From NCBI GenBank assembly GCA_938038825.1, contig CALHST010000381.1, positions 1 through 32,734 on the forward strand: a stretch of DNA of 32,734 nucleotides. The letters run 5' to 3'. Under the pieces are notes generated by a model, which saw only the letters and a program-made list of their open reading frames with translations, searched no databases and was not told the origin of the DNA. The stretch comes from an uncultured Paracoccaceae bacterium. Lineage in GTDB: Bacteria > Pseudomonadota > Alphaproteobacteria > Rhodobacterales > Rhodobacteraceae. Positions within the stretch are counted from its first letter, which is position 1. Each line of letters opens with the position of its first letter. Positions 1 to 10,571 of this stretch are shown piece after piece. The position numbers and the translations under genes were made by a program.

Positions 1-447
1 AGAATTGATCCCGGTCTTGCCACCAACTGAACTGTCGACCTGTGCAAGTAACGACGTTGGAACCTGCACAAACCGCACACCACGACGCAAAATCGCCGCT
101 GCAAAGCCGACAAGATCCCCAATAACGCCGCCGCCAAAGGCAACAACCACGTCACCCCGTTCCACTTTCAGCTCAAGCAACCATTCTACGGCTTCTTGCA
201 GGTGGCCCCAGTTTTTTGTGGCTTCCCCCTGCGGGAGCAGCAACGTATCCATCGCAATACCCTCGGCCCCAAGCCCCGAGGCCAAGGCCGACAGATGTAA
301 GTCCGCAACATGAGTATCAGCAATCACAGCGACTTTTGGGCGGCGCAACAAAGGGGCAACATACGCGCCCGCCTGTGCAATCAATCCCGGACCAATGACC
401 ACATCATATTCGCGTCCCGGCAAGGGAACATGAACAACTTCCTGCAT
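1..447 (-). CDS. aroB: 3-dehydroquinate synthase, N-terminal part (truncated by window edge)
   Basis: Minus-strand reading from CAT at 445-447 gives MQEVVHVPLPGREYDVVIGPGLIAQAG...GDVVVAFGGGVIGDLVGFAAAILRRGVRFVQVPTSLLAQVDSSVGGKTGINS, with typical AroB GGG.IGDL and PTSLLAQVDSSVGGKTGIN motifs; lies 3 nt downstream of aroK. Confidence 0.95.
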   Translation of the reverse strand, partial: MQEVVHVPLPGREYDVVIGPGLIAQAGAYVAPLLRRPKVAVIADTHVADLHLSALASGLGAEGIAMDTLLLPQGEATKNWGHLQEAVEWLLELKVERGDVVVAFGGGVIGDLVGFAAAILRRGVRFVQVPTSLLAQVDSSVGGKTGINS

Positions 448-450
448 AGC

Positions 451-1041
451 TTATTGGCTCTCCAGTACATCGGGGCGCGTCTTTAAGGCCGCGACCACGT
501 AGTCTACCATGTCTTCAATTGCGTATCTTGGCTTGGACGTCACAGAAAGATCCGCCAAAGAATAAATCGGCACACGTGCGTCGTAAATTTCGCTGAGTGT
601 GGCAAATGGGTTGTCTGTATTCAGTAAAGGGCGCGTCGTTTTATGGCGTACCCGAGACCACAAAAGCGCAAGATCCGCGTTCAACCAAACGGAAATTCCA
701 CGCGCCGAAATCGCAGCGCGATTGCGTTCCGCCAAAAATGCGCCGCCCCCTGTCGACAGGATACATGGCGCACCATCCAACAGGCGTTCAATCACCTGAG
801 CCTCTTTTTCACGAAAAAAGGGTTCACCATCGCGCGCAAAAATTTCCGGAACGGTCATGTTGGACGCGGCTTCAATCTCGGCGTCGCTATCCAAAAACGG
901 AACGTCCAATCGCGCAGCCAAGGCCTTGCCCACCGCAGTTTTCCCTGCCCCCATCATACCGACCATTGCGACTGTTTTATGCAATGTAAAATCTGACATA
1001 CCGGGGTTTTCTGACACCACTGATTGCTGAATCTCGCTCAT
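451..1041 (-). CDS. aroK: Shikimate kinase (internal start at MSDFTLHK possible)
   Basis: Walker A GMMGAGKTAVGKALA, DSDAEIE, STGGGAF motifs; coupled to aroB. Confidence 0.93.
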   Translation of the reverse strand: MSEIQQSVVSENPGMSDFTLHKTVAMVGMMGAGKTAVGKALAARLDVPFLDSDAEIEAASNMTVPEIFARDGEPFFREKEAQVIERLLDGAPCILSTGGGAFLAERNRAAISARGISVWLNADLALLWSRVRHKTTRPLLNTDNPFATLSEIYDARVPIYSLADLSVTSKPRYAIEDMVDYVVAALKTRPDVLESQ

Positions 1042-1119
1042 AAATCCGTGAATGACGTGATCTTGTCGAAAAGGCCATATATAAGTTGTGAAAAAGCAGA
1101 TGAGGCAGTCGCATAGTTC

Positions 1120-1272
1120 ATGCTGTGGCGTTTAATTAAACTTTTGATATTTCTGAGTATTCTGGCTTTTGCCGGTTTGGTGTCCTATGCGTATTTGGGA
1201 CCGTATTTTGGCGTTGATTTTTCTGCGCCTCAATCGGAAATCCGGGAACCGGTGACTTTGGATGCGAATTAG
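1120..1272 (+). CDS. Small (50 aa) predicted single-pass membrane protein, uncharacterised
   Basis: ATG at 1120: MLWRLIKLLIFLSILAFAGLVSYAYLGPYFGVDFSAPQSEIREPVTLDAN*; hydrophobic helix by eye; below the ORF-track cutoff; overlaps the next gene start by 11 nt. Confidence 0.6.
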   Translation: MLWRLIKLLIFLSILAFAGLVSYAYLGPYFGVDFSAPQSEIREPVTLDAN

Positions 1273-2791
1273 CGCGGCACTTCTTACGGCTTTGGCCCTA
1301 TCAGCGCATGACGCCGTCGCACAGACTTCATCGGACCCGCTGTCCGCGATTGACTGGCTTTCTGAAAATGCAAAACCCGTGGCCCAATCGCGCGCAGAAC
1401 CCCCAGTCAGTCGCACTGCCGGAACACCTGATGTGTCTGTTGTCGCCTTGGGTGATTCCGTTCGCAAGCGTTTGGGCTTACTTCCATTTGAGGTCACGCA
1501 GCTTAAGCCAAACTTGTGGGCAGGGTCTGACGCCGACCGTTTGGCGCGCTTGCTCGGTCAATCGGTGCGACAAAGATTGCCAGCAGGACAAGAGCTGTTG
1601 ATCACTCTACTTTTGGCAGAAGCCGATGATTTGCCAATCGCCCATCAGGCTTCAGCCTGGACCGCTGCGCGCATCGAAGCCCTTAGCACATTGGGTGCAG
1701 TGGATCCTGCCTTGGCCTTAGTTGAACAAGCAGACCCCACGTCCAGCCCAAATATCTTTGCCCGATGGCTTGATTTGTCGCTGCTTGCAAAGTCAGAGAT
1801 CACGCCCTGCCAAGCCCTGATCGCAAGTCCTGCGTTAAGTACAGATAAGGCTGTGCAGATCTATTGTACGGCGCGCGCCGGCGACGTTCATACTGCGATT
1901 TTGCTGTTTGGAACCTCAGCTGTGTTGGACACTTTGAGCGACACACAAGAAGCCTTGCTGGGCCGTTTTTTGGATCCCGACCTATTCGAGGACGATCCCA
2001 TGCCCCGCGCGCCAGTGCGCCCGGACCCGTTGACTTTCCGCTTGTTTGAAGCGGCCGGTGCCACGTTACCAACAGCCCCTTTGCCCCGCGTGTTTGCGCA
2101 TTTTGATCTTAGTACCGACGCAGGCTGGAAAGCACAGCTTGAAGCGGCCGAGCGTTTGGCACGGGCAGGCACATTGCCATCAAACCAATTGTTGGGCCTT
2201 TACACAGAACGCAAGGCTGCTGCGTCCGGTGGTATTTGGGATCGCGTGCGCGCGCTGCAAGCGTTTGATGCGGCCTTGCAGGCAAATGACACGGGCAAAA
2301 TTGCCCAAACCCTACCGGCAATCTGGCGTGGGATGAAAGCCGCTGGCTTGCAGACCCAGTTTTCCGAATTGTTTGCACCACGCTTAACAGCAGCGGACCA
2401 TGCTCCGGACGTGCAGCGCATTGTGTTTCATATGACGCTATTGTCCCATGCCTTCAAGGACGCCGTTCTGCCAAATGAAGCAAACAAAACCGATAAGTTT
2501 TTAATGTCAGTCGCCGAAGGGGCCGCGAACCCCACGCTCACCTCAACAGATATTTCACGGGCCGTGGCTGATGGGTTTGCAGCACACGCCGAGGTGTCGA
2601 ACTCTGTGAACGATGCTGACGACGGTCAATCGGGCGAAGCGTTGTTGCAGGTTTTGGCCAAGATCAGCGATGCGGGGCGCGGCGATGCGGCCGCTTTGCG
2701 ACAAGCCATCAGTGATTTAAACGCGCTGGGCCTTGGTGATTATGCCCGCAGAACAGCGCTGCAAGCGTTGATCCTTTTGGATAACGGATAA
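1262..2791 (+). CDS. Exported protein of unknown function, probably alpha-helical
   Basis: 509-aa ORF with clear signal peptide (MRISAALLTALALSAHDAVAQ); no family recognised. Confidence 0.75.
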   Translation: MRISAALLTALALSAHDAVAQTSSDPLSAIDWLSENAKPVAQSRAEPPVSRTAGTPDVSVVALGDSVRKRLGLLPFEVTQLKPNLWAGSDADRLARLLGQSVRQRLPAGQELLITLLLAEADDLPIAHQASAWTAARIEALSTLGAVDPALALVEQADPTSSPNIFARWLDLSLLAKSEITPCQALIASPALSTDKAVQIYCTARAGDVHTAILLFGTSAVLDTLSDTQEALLGRFLDPDLFEDDPMPRAPVRPDPLTFRLFEAAGATLPTAPLPRVFAHFDLSTDAGWKAQLEAAERLARAGTLPSNQLLGLYTERKAAASGGIWDRVRALQAFDAALQANDTGKIAQTLPAIWRGMKAAGLQTQFSELFAPRLTAADHAPDVQRIVFHMTLLSHAFKDAVLPNEANKTDKFLMSVAEGAANPTLTSTDISRAVADGFAAHAEVSNSVNDADDGQSGEALLQVLAKISDAGRGDAAALRQAISDLNALGLGDYARRTALQALILLDNG

Positions 2792-2795
2792 GCGC

Positions 2796-3764
2796 ATGAC
2801 ACAGGTACGCTGGATTTCGACCTTTCTGGAAGCCCAAGCCGCCGAACGCGGTGCCGCAAACAATACACAACAGGCTTACGCGCGCGATTTGATGATCTTT
2901 TCCGACTGGTTATCAGCCAAGGGTGCAAAATTTGAAACGCTGACCCGCGATGATGTGGAAGCGTTTTTGATTGATTGCGAAGCAGAAGGGCTCGCCAAAT
3001 CAACCCGTGCCCGGCGTTTATCCGCGATTAAGCAATTGTTCCGCTTTGCCTTCGAAGAAGGCTGGCGCACAGACAACCCGGCAATTCAGATTACCGGCCC
3101 AGGACGCGACAAACGTTTGCCCAAAACACTGACCCATGACGAGGTGGATCGGTTGCTGGATGCCGCGCGGTCCGTTGGGCGATCAAAACAGGACCGCATC
3201 CGCAACACATGTCTGATGGAGCTTCTTTACGCCACGGGTATGCGGGTCACGGAACTCGTGTCATTGCCGATCTCGTCGGCACGGGGCGATCCGCGCATGC
3301 TGTTGATCCTTGGAAAAGGGGGCAAAGAACGCATGGTTCCCCTGTCACCCGATGCCCGTGATGCATTGGCGGAATGGTTGGTTACCCGAGATTCGATGGA
3401 TGACTTGGCAAACAAACAGGGTAAACAGCTGTCGAAATACCTCTTTGCGTCTCGGGGTGCTGCTGGGCACCTTACCCGGCATCGTTTCTATATGTTGATC
3501 AAAGAGCTGGCTGTGGCGGGGGGCGTGTCACCTGCCAAAGTGACCCCACACACTTTGCGCCACGCGTTTGCGACCCATTTGTTGGAAGGCGGCGCAGATT
3601 TGCGAGCCATCCAAACATTGCTGGGTCACGCGGACGTGGCCACCACCGAGATTTACACACATGTCCTGCAAGAACGGTTGTCTCAGCTGGTTCTGGATCA
3701 TCACCCGTTGGCACGCGACGATCTGCAAAGTTCTGGTGGCAAGACATCTTCGGATGGCCAATAA
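2796..3764 (+). CDS. xerD: Tyrosine recombinase XerD
   Basis: SAM-like N-terminal core-binding domain; catalytic motifs ELLYATGMRVTELV, HTLRHAFATHLLEGGADLRAIQTLLGHADVATTEIYTHV. Confidence 0.9.
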   Translation: MTQVRWISTFLEAQAAERGAANNTQQAYARDLMIFSDWLSAKGAKFETLTRDDVEAFLIDCEAEGLAKSTRARRLSAIKQLFRFAFEEGWRTDNPAIQITGPGRDKRLPKTLTHDEVDRLLDAARSVGRSKQDRIRNTCLMELLYATGMRVTELVSLPISSARGDPRMLLILGKGGKERMVPLSPDARDALAEWLVTRDSMDDLANKQGKQLSKYLFASRGAAGHLTRHRFYMLIKELAVAGGVSPAKVTPHTLRHAFATHLLEGGADLRAIQTLLGHADVATTEIYTHVLQERLSQLVLDHHPLARDDLQSSGGKTSSDGQ

Positions 3765-4519
3765 CCGGATAAAAGCGCGTCATTATATCCTTGGGTCAAG
3801 CCACGTGCCGCCATACCGTGTGCCGCAGCTTTAAAGTCATACGACAAACGGTGCACAGTCACACTGTCCCCATCCAAAATCGCAAACCGTGTTTCGGGAT
3901 GACCATCGTGCGGCGGCATCCCAATGACACCCGCGTTGATCCATTGTCCAAAGGCAAATTGGCGTTGAAAGTCGAGTCCTGAATGGCCGGAAATCACGGC
4001 GTCGATTACGCCAACATGTTGATTCAGAGAGGCCCATTCTGCTTCGAACTCGGATTGCGCCATTGTGGGCCACATAAACCGCGACACGTCGCTGGGCGCG
4101 CCATGCACCACGCAATAACGGCGCCCTGAATACGTGAACACAATCCAATCTGGGCATTGGGACATCCACACACGGTCATCTGCACTCATTTGCGCGGATG
4201 CATGGGCAAACCACGTGCGCGACAACAGATCACATGCCGTGCCGTCCTCGAATCCGCAGCCACAATCCGTTGCACCCGCCCCAAGGCTATGTTCCATGTT
4301 CCCAGCAACCACAGGACAGCCAAACGCACGGATGGCGGCAACTGTCGCGGATGCATCCGCACAATAGGCCACAACATCCCCGGTGCAGATGCAGTTTTGC
4401 GCCGCGATTCCGCGCGCGCGGGCTTCCGAGATCACAGCCTCGGTCGCCTGTAAGTTGGAATACGGGCCGCCAAACAACAAAACTGGGCCGGAGAGCGTGC
4501 CTAAATCTCTGATTCGCAT
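3701..4519 (-). CDS. Metallophosphoesterase family protein
   Basis: Likely start MRIRDLGTLSGPVLLFGGPYSN at 4519 (ORF track extends artificially to 5086); CTGDVVAYC, AGNMEHSL, VHGAP, GHSG, NAGVIG motifs; 3' end overlaps xerD by 64 nt. Confidence 0.8.
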   Translation of the reverse strand: MRIRDLGTLSGPVLLFGGPYSNLQATEAVISEARARGIAAQNCICTGDVVAYCADASATVAAIRAFGCPVVAGNMEHSLGAGATDCGCGFEDGTACDLLSRTWFAHASAQMSADDRVWMSQCPDWIVFTYSGRRYCVVHGAPSDVSRFMWPTMAQSEFEAEWASLNQHVGVIDAVISGHSGLDFQRQFAFGQWINAGVIGMPPHDGHPETRFAILDGDSVTVHRLSYDFKAAAHGMAARGLTQGYNDALLSGYWPSEDVLPPELCRSSRANG

Positions 4520-4583
4520 GACATTCCCTTGAACCAACGCTTTTCGCGCCCCATAACATGCACCAGAGGTAATCGCAGTCCCC

Positions 4584-5900
4584 ATGGAAACCATATCACC
4601 TGTTCTTGATAGCGCATTTTGGATCACCGCAGGTGTGGTCTTGTTTTTGCTTGTATTGTCCGCGTTCTTCTCGGGCTCTGAAACCGCGTTGACCGCCGCG
4701 TCGCGCGGTAAATTGCGCACGCAAGCGGACAAAGGATCCAAAGGGGCCGCCACAGCATTGGCCATCACCGAAGACAATGAACGCCTGATCGGCTCTGTCT
4801 TGCTGGGCAATAACCTGGTGAACATTCTTGCAACGTCACTGACCACTGCGTTGTTCACGCGCACCTTCGGCGAATCCGGATTGGCGCTGGGCATGGCCAC
4901 ATTGGTGATGACAGCGTTGATTTTGATCTTTGCGGAAGTCATGCCCAAAACATATGCCATCACCAATTCGGAATCCGCAGCCGCCATGGTGTCGCGCCCG
5001 ATTGCGTTGGTGGTCAAGATTTTTTCGCCCATCGTTGGCGCTGTGCGCCTGATGGTGCGCAGCGTCCTAAGTTTGTTTGGTATCAAGACGGATCCGGATA
5101 GTCACATTATGGCCGTGCGCGAAGAAATCGCCGGTGCTTTGCAATTGGGCCATTCCGAAGGAGTTGTCGAAAAAGAAGACCGGGACAGGATCTTGGGTGC
5201 GCTTGATTTGGCAGACCGTACTGTCGAAGAAATCATGTTGCATCGTTCAGGCATCGAGATGATCAACAGTGCCAACGCACCGCACGAAGTCCTGCAGCAA
5301 TGCCTGACATCCAACCACACCCGCCTGCCCGTCTTTCAGGATGACCCGGAAAACATCATTGGTGTGATCCATGCCAAAGATCTTTTGCGGGCGATGTATT
5401 CGGAAATTGGTGGCCCCGATGGGGACGCCGCCAAACTGGCGAATTTTGAAATCACTGGCGTTGCCAACCCGCCATATTTTGTGCCCGAAACAACAACCCT
5501 GGACGACCAGATGCGCCAGTTCTTGCGACGGCGCACGCATTTCGCATTGGTTGTAGATGAATATGGCTCTTTGCAAGGCTTGATAACGCTGGAAGACATT
5601 CTGGAAGAAATCGTGGGCGAAATCACGGATGAATTTGATCCAGATGATGCAGACCCCGTGGTTGCGCAATCCGAAGACGGGGCGTTCCTTGTCGAAGGTG
5701 CGATGACAATCCGTGACCTTAACCGCGCCAAGGATTGGAACTTGCCCGACGAAGAAGCCAACACTGTGGCGGGACTTGTGATTCACGAAGCGCAGATGAT
5801 TCCCACCGTTGGTCAGGTGTTCAGCTTTCATGGGTTCCGCTTTCAGGTCGAAGGTCGGCAAGGTAACCGGATCACACATCTGAAAATTCGCCCCCTGTGA
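4584..5900 (+). CDS. HlyC/CorC (CNNM) family protein: DUF21 membrane domain, CBS pair, CorC_HlyC domain
   Basis: N-terminal hydrophobic domain FFSGSETALTAASRGKL; CBS-type HAKDLL...VVDEYGSLQGLITLEDILEEIVGEI; C-terminal TVAGLV...HFRFQVE-type domain. Confidence 0.92.
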   Translation: METISPVLDSAFWITAGVVLFLLVLSAFFSGSETALTAASRGKLRTQADKGSKGAATALAITEDNERLIGSVLLGNNLVNILATSLTTALFTRTFGESGLALGMATLVMTALILIFAEVMPKTYAITNSESAAAMVSRPIALVVKIFSPIVGAVRLMVRSVLSLFGIKTDPDSHIMAVREEIAGALQLGHSEGVVEKEDRDRILGALDLADRTVEEIMLHRSGIEMINSANAPHEVLQQCLTSNHTRLPVFQDDPENIIGVIHAKDLLRAMYSEIGGPDGDAAKLANFEITGVANPPYFVPETTTLDDQMRQFLRRRTHFALVVDEYGSLQGLITLEDILEEIVGEITDEFDPDDADPVVAQSEDGAFLVEGAMTIRDLNRAKDWNLPDEEANTVAGLVIHEAQMIPTVGQVFSFHGFRFQVEGRQGNRITHLKIRPL

Positions 5901-6772
5901 TCCGCTCATCCAATTTGCAGGGCATTCTGCTGATGGTGGTTGGCATGGCCGGCCTTGCCATCACGGATGCTTTGCTGAAATTGCTGGGGGGTGCCGTTCC
6001 GCTGGGTCAATTGCTGATCATTCAGGGGATTGGCGGCACAGTGATCTTCGGCACTTTGGCCCTGCGGCAAGGGGATACCAATTGGGTGGCGAACTTCCTT
6101 TTGCCCGTGGTTTTGTGGCGCAACCTATTTGAAATGATTGCGGCACTCAGCTTTCTAACTGCGCTTGTCTTAGTGCCGCTGTCCACACTCTCAGCAATTT
6201 TGCAGGCCAATCCGTTAATCGTGACACTAGGCGCCGCTCTTTGGTTTAAGGAACCTGTAGGCGCGCGCCGTTGGGCTGCGATATGTGTGGGACTGTTTGG
6301 TGTATTGTTGGTCATTCAACCGTGGTCCGATTCCTTTGGGGCTTTGGCTTTGTTATGCGTCCTTGCCACTGTTGCGTTGGCGGTCCGAGACTTGATCACA
6401 CGCCGTTTACCCAAAGACCTGTCAACCTATCAGGCCGCCACCTATGCGATTGTCACCATGATCCCCATTGGCTGTCTTGTTCTGCTTGTCACGGGCGATT
6501 CGATGATCCGCCCAAATACGACTCAAACGCTTTTGCTGATCACGACGGTTCTGACGATGCCGATTGGGTATTTCGGAATCACTGCCGCCATGCGAGTTGG
6601 CGATGTCGCTGTTGTGACACCATTCCGATATACCCGAATTTTGTTTGCATTGATCCTTGCCGCTGTGATTTTCAAAGAGCGCCCCGATGCTTTGACACTT
6701 CTGGGCGCGGCTATCATTGTGGCATCCGGACTTTACACGATTTGGCGCGAGCATGCGCGGCGTGACGCCTAA
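5897..6772 (+). CDS. DMT/EamA family transporter
   Basis: ~10 hydrophobic segments with internal EamA duplication; GTG start overlapping the upstream TGA (GTGA). Confidence 0.88.
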   Translation: MIRSSNLQGILLMVVGMAGLAITDALLKLLGGAVPLGQLLIIQGIGGTVIFGTLALRQGDTNWVANFLLPVVLWRNLFEMIAALSFLTALVLVPLSTLSAILQANPLIVTLGAALWFKEPVGARRWAAICVGLFGVLLVIQPWSDSFGALALLCVLATVALAVRDLITRRLPKDLSTYQAATYAIVTMIPIGCLVLLVTGDSMIRPNTTQTLLLITTVLTMPIGYFGITAAMRVGDVAVVTPFRYTRILFALILAAVIFKERPDALTLLGAAIIVASGLYTIWREHARRDA

Positions 6773-8110
<1,338 letters not shown>

Positions 8111-8147
8111 CCGCTCTCAGAAGCACTTTCGGTGAATAATAAATTTT

Positions 8148-8182
8148 CCATGGGCGACATTTAAGCGGTTTTTTGCCCATGG
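8148..8182. repeat. Inverted repeat CCATGGGC-N19-GCCCATGG upstream of the histidine kinase
   Basis: Exact 8-bp arms at 8148-8155 and 8175-8182; ends 6 nt before the TTG start of the next ORF. Confidence 0.7.
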
Positions 8183-8188
8183 TCTGAT

Positions 8189-9607
8189 TTGTACGTTGTC
8201 AGCTATCAGCGACCAGCACTTAATGAACCCGTGTCACCTGTTGTAACCTCCCACGATCCCCTTCATTTGGACGCACATGAACGACGCGCGCCTAAAGATA
8301 CAGGTGCGCACGCTTGGATCGTACTGTCTGAACTCAGAGCTTCGGATCTGGCGTCACCAGTCGAAGTCATTGGCCGTTATGCGGTGGTCTCTTTGTCCGC
8401 AGCAACGCTGTTCGCGGTCACATGGAATTGGGTCTTTCTATTTTGGCTCGCCGCATATGCTTTATCGACCGGTGTTTTCTACGGGTTGCTTTTGAATATA
8501 CGGCCCGAGAACGCCCAAACGCATATGGTCCCGATGATATTGCTGGCCATGGTAACAAGCGTTGTGTTTACGTCTATGCCGCTGTGGTTATGGCTGTCCG
8601 ATGAAATCGCATCATTCAAAGCACTTGCTGTTTTTGCCATTGTTGGGCTGGCGATGTTCAACATTCATCGACATCACCGATGGTCTGCAATTGCTATTTG
8701 GGATTGTATCTGGACCATTCTTTCGGCTGCAATCATAACTGCGTTGTATTTGCCCGATTTGCCAAACATCACGCATTACTCTGTCGTTCTGGTCGGATTT
8801 GTCGCCAGCGCCACCTATTTCGTGCTGTCTTTGCACAACACAATACGCGACCGCACCCAGCTGCGCGCAAGCCAAACCCGCGCGGTGGTCGAACAAAAGG
8901 CACATACGACCCACCAGCTCACCGCTGGCATTGCACATGATTTCAACAACACGCTGACCGCCATTCAAGGTCATATCGAGTTGGCGGAAATCACAGATGA
9001 TCCACTGGAACGCCAAGACTTGTTAGCACAGGCGAAACTGTCGACAAAACGCGCCGGAAAGGTGGTTACTCAGATGCGGGCCTATGCCGGCAAATCGCGC
9101 CTGAAAATCGAAAATGTTCGCCTCGCAGAATATTTGGACGTCTTCAAAAACGAAATCGAAACAAGCACATCCTGGGCCCTTCAGCTTGACGTGACAGTGC
9201 CGCAAAACGATTTAAGCATCGACGTCGATAAATCTCTTTTACACTGTGCGCTCAAACATCTGGTCTGTAACGCCCACGAAGCGATGGCCCATTCAGACGG
9301 CAATATTGCACTGAACGTGAAGACGACCCGACTTGGTTCGCCCAAGGCACACAAAAAGGGCAATGCGACAGACGTCGAATATGTTCAGTTTGATATTCGT
9401 GACGCAGGCCCCGGTATTGAAGAGACCATAATGCATAAAGTTATGGATCCTTTTTTCACCACCAAAGCCCCGGGCCGCGCTGCAGGACTGGGCCTGTCGA
9501 TGGTCAAAGGGTTTGCAAAACAATCTGGTGGATTTCTGGAGTTACACAACTTGCCAATTGCTGGCTTGCAAGCGTCATTGATCCTGCCGCGCACACGACC
9601 ACATTAA
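8189..9607 (+). CDS. Membrane sensor histidine kinase (orphan; start codon uncertain)
   Basis: About 6 hydrophobic segments by eye; H-box AGIAHDFNNTLTAIQGHIELAEI; N-box LVCNAHEAM; DAGPGIEETIMHKVMDPFFTTK; GLGLSMVKGFAKQSGG. Confidence 0.88.
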   Translation: MYVVSYQRPALNEPVSPVVTSHDPLHLDAHERRAPKDTGAHAWIVLSELRASDLASPVEVIGRYAVVSLSAATLFAVTWNWVFLFWLAAYALSTGVFYGLLLNIRPENAQTHMVPMILLAMVTSVVFTSMPLWLWLSDEIASFKALAVFAIVGLAMFNIHRHHRWSAIAIWDCIWTILSAAIITALYLPDLPNITHYSVVLVGFVASATYFVLSLHNTIRDRTQLRASQTRAVVEQKAHTTHQLTAGIAHDFNNTLTAIQGHIELAEITDDPLERQDLLAQAKLSTKRAGKVVTQMRAYAGKSRLKIENVRLAEYLDVFKNEIETSTSWALQLDVTVPQNDLSIDVDKSLLHCALKHLVCNAHEAMAHSDGNIALNVKTTRLGSPKAHKKGNATDVEYVQFDIRDAGPGIEETIMHKVMDPFFTTKAPGRAAGLGLSMVKGFAKQSGGFLELHNLPIAGLQASLILPRTRPH

Positions 9608-9680
9608 ATGGATCTATATGTGCAATACCGAGCCAACGGGCCCGAGCCGAATGTTTTCAACATCTGGTGGACTTAGGCAG

Positions 9681-10571
9681 ATGAATCACACCGAAGCCTT
9701 GGCGCTGTTATCGAAAGAAGACAAAGCACAGCTGCAATCACGATCTGATCTAATGGGTTTATACCACCTGAGTGGCTATTTGGCGGTATTGGGCATCACA
9801 AGTTCAGCGATTATTTTGCAGATACCGGGGTGGTGGTTGGCGCTATTGCCACATGGGATCTTGTTGGTTTTTCTCTTCACCCTGTCGCATGAGGCAACCC
9901 ATCAAACGCCCTTTGCCACGCGTTGGGTGAACGAGCTGGTGGGCCATATCGTTGCGCCCATTCTAACTTTGCCGTTTTTGTGGTTCCGATATTTCCATCT
10001 CGCCCATCACAAACACACAAATGATCCAGACCATGATCCTGAAATTGCGGGGCATCCGCGCCCAAACAATTGGGCCAGTTACATCGTGTATTTGTCCGGG
10101 TGGGGGTATTGGTCCGCTATGTATCGCACAATATTCATGTCGGCGATGGGACAAACATCTGCGCCCTATTTGCCAGACAGAAAGCGCAAAGCGATCATGC
10201 AAGAAGCGCGGGTCGTACTTTTGATTCAGTGCGCCGCTGTCAGTTCGTTGTTTTGGTCACCGTTGGCACTTTGGTTGTGGATTGTGCCGGTGCTGATCGG
10301 GCAACCGTTCTTACGGCTTTACCTTTTGGCGGAACATGGGCTGTGCCCCCCAGTGGCGAATATGTTGGAAAACACACGCACGACGTTCACCAATCGGCTT
10401 GTTCGGTGGCTTGCCTGGAACATGCCATATCACATCGAACACCATTCTGCCCCGAATGTTCCGTTCCACCACCTGCCGAAATTACATCAACACTTGGTGC
10501 CTTATCTGCGAAGCACGTCAGACAGTTACACGCAGTTCACGAAAGACTACGCTGCACAGTTAAAGGATTAA
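9681..10571 (+). CDS. Fatty acid desaturase family protein
   Basis: Start [10 protein letters not shown] at 9681 preferred over 9618; histidine boxes [36 protein letters not shown]; multiple TM segments. Confidence 0.85.
   Translation: MNHTEALALLSKEDKAQLQSRSDLMGLYHLSGYLAVLGITSSAIILQIPGWWLALLPHGILLVFLFTLSHEATHQTPFATRWVNELVGHIVAPILTLPFLWFRYFHLAHHKHTNDPDHDPEIAGHPRPNNWASYIVYLSGWGYWSAMYRTIFMSAMGQTSAPYLPDRKRKAIMQEARVVLLIQCAAVSSLFWSPLALWLWIVPVLIGQPFLRLYLLAEHGLCPPVANMLENTRTTFTNRLVRWLAWNMPYHIEHHSAPNVPFHHLPKLHQHLVPYLRSTSDSYTQFTKDYAAQLKD

Noticed and set aside
4520-5086. N-terminal extension of the metallophosphoesterase ORF
   Set aside because: Would run antisense through the HlyC/CorC gene; family-like sequence begins at MRIRDLG (4519)
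5247-5909. 220-aa minus-strand ORF within the HlyC/CorC gene
   Set aside because: Antisense shadow of a well-supported CDS; no domain signature
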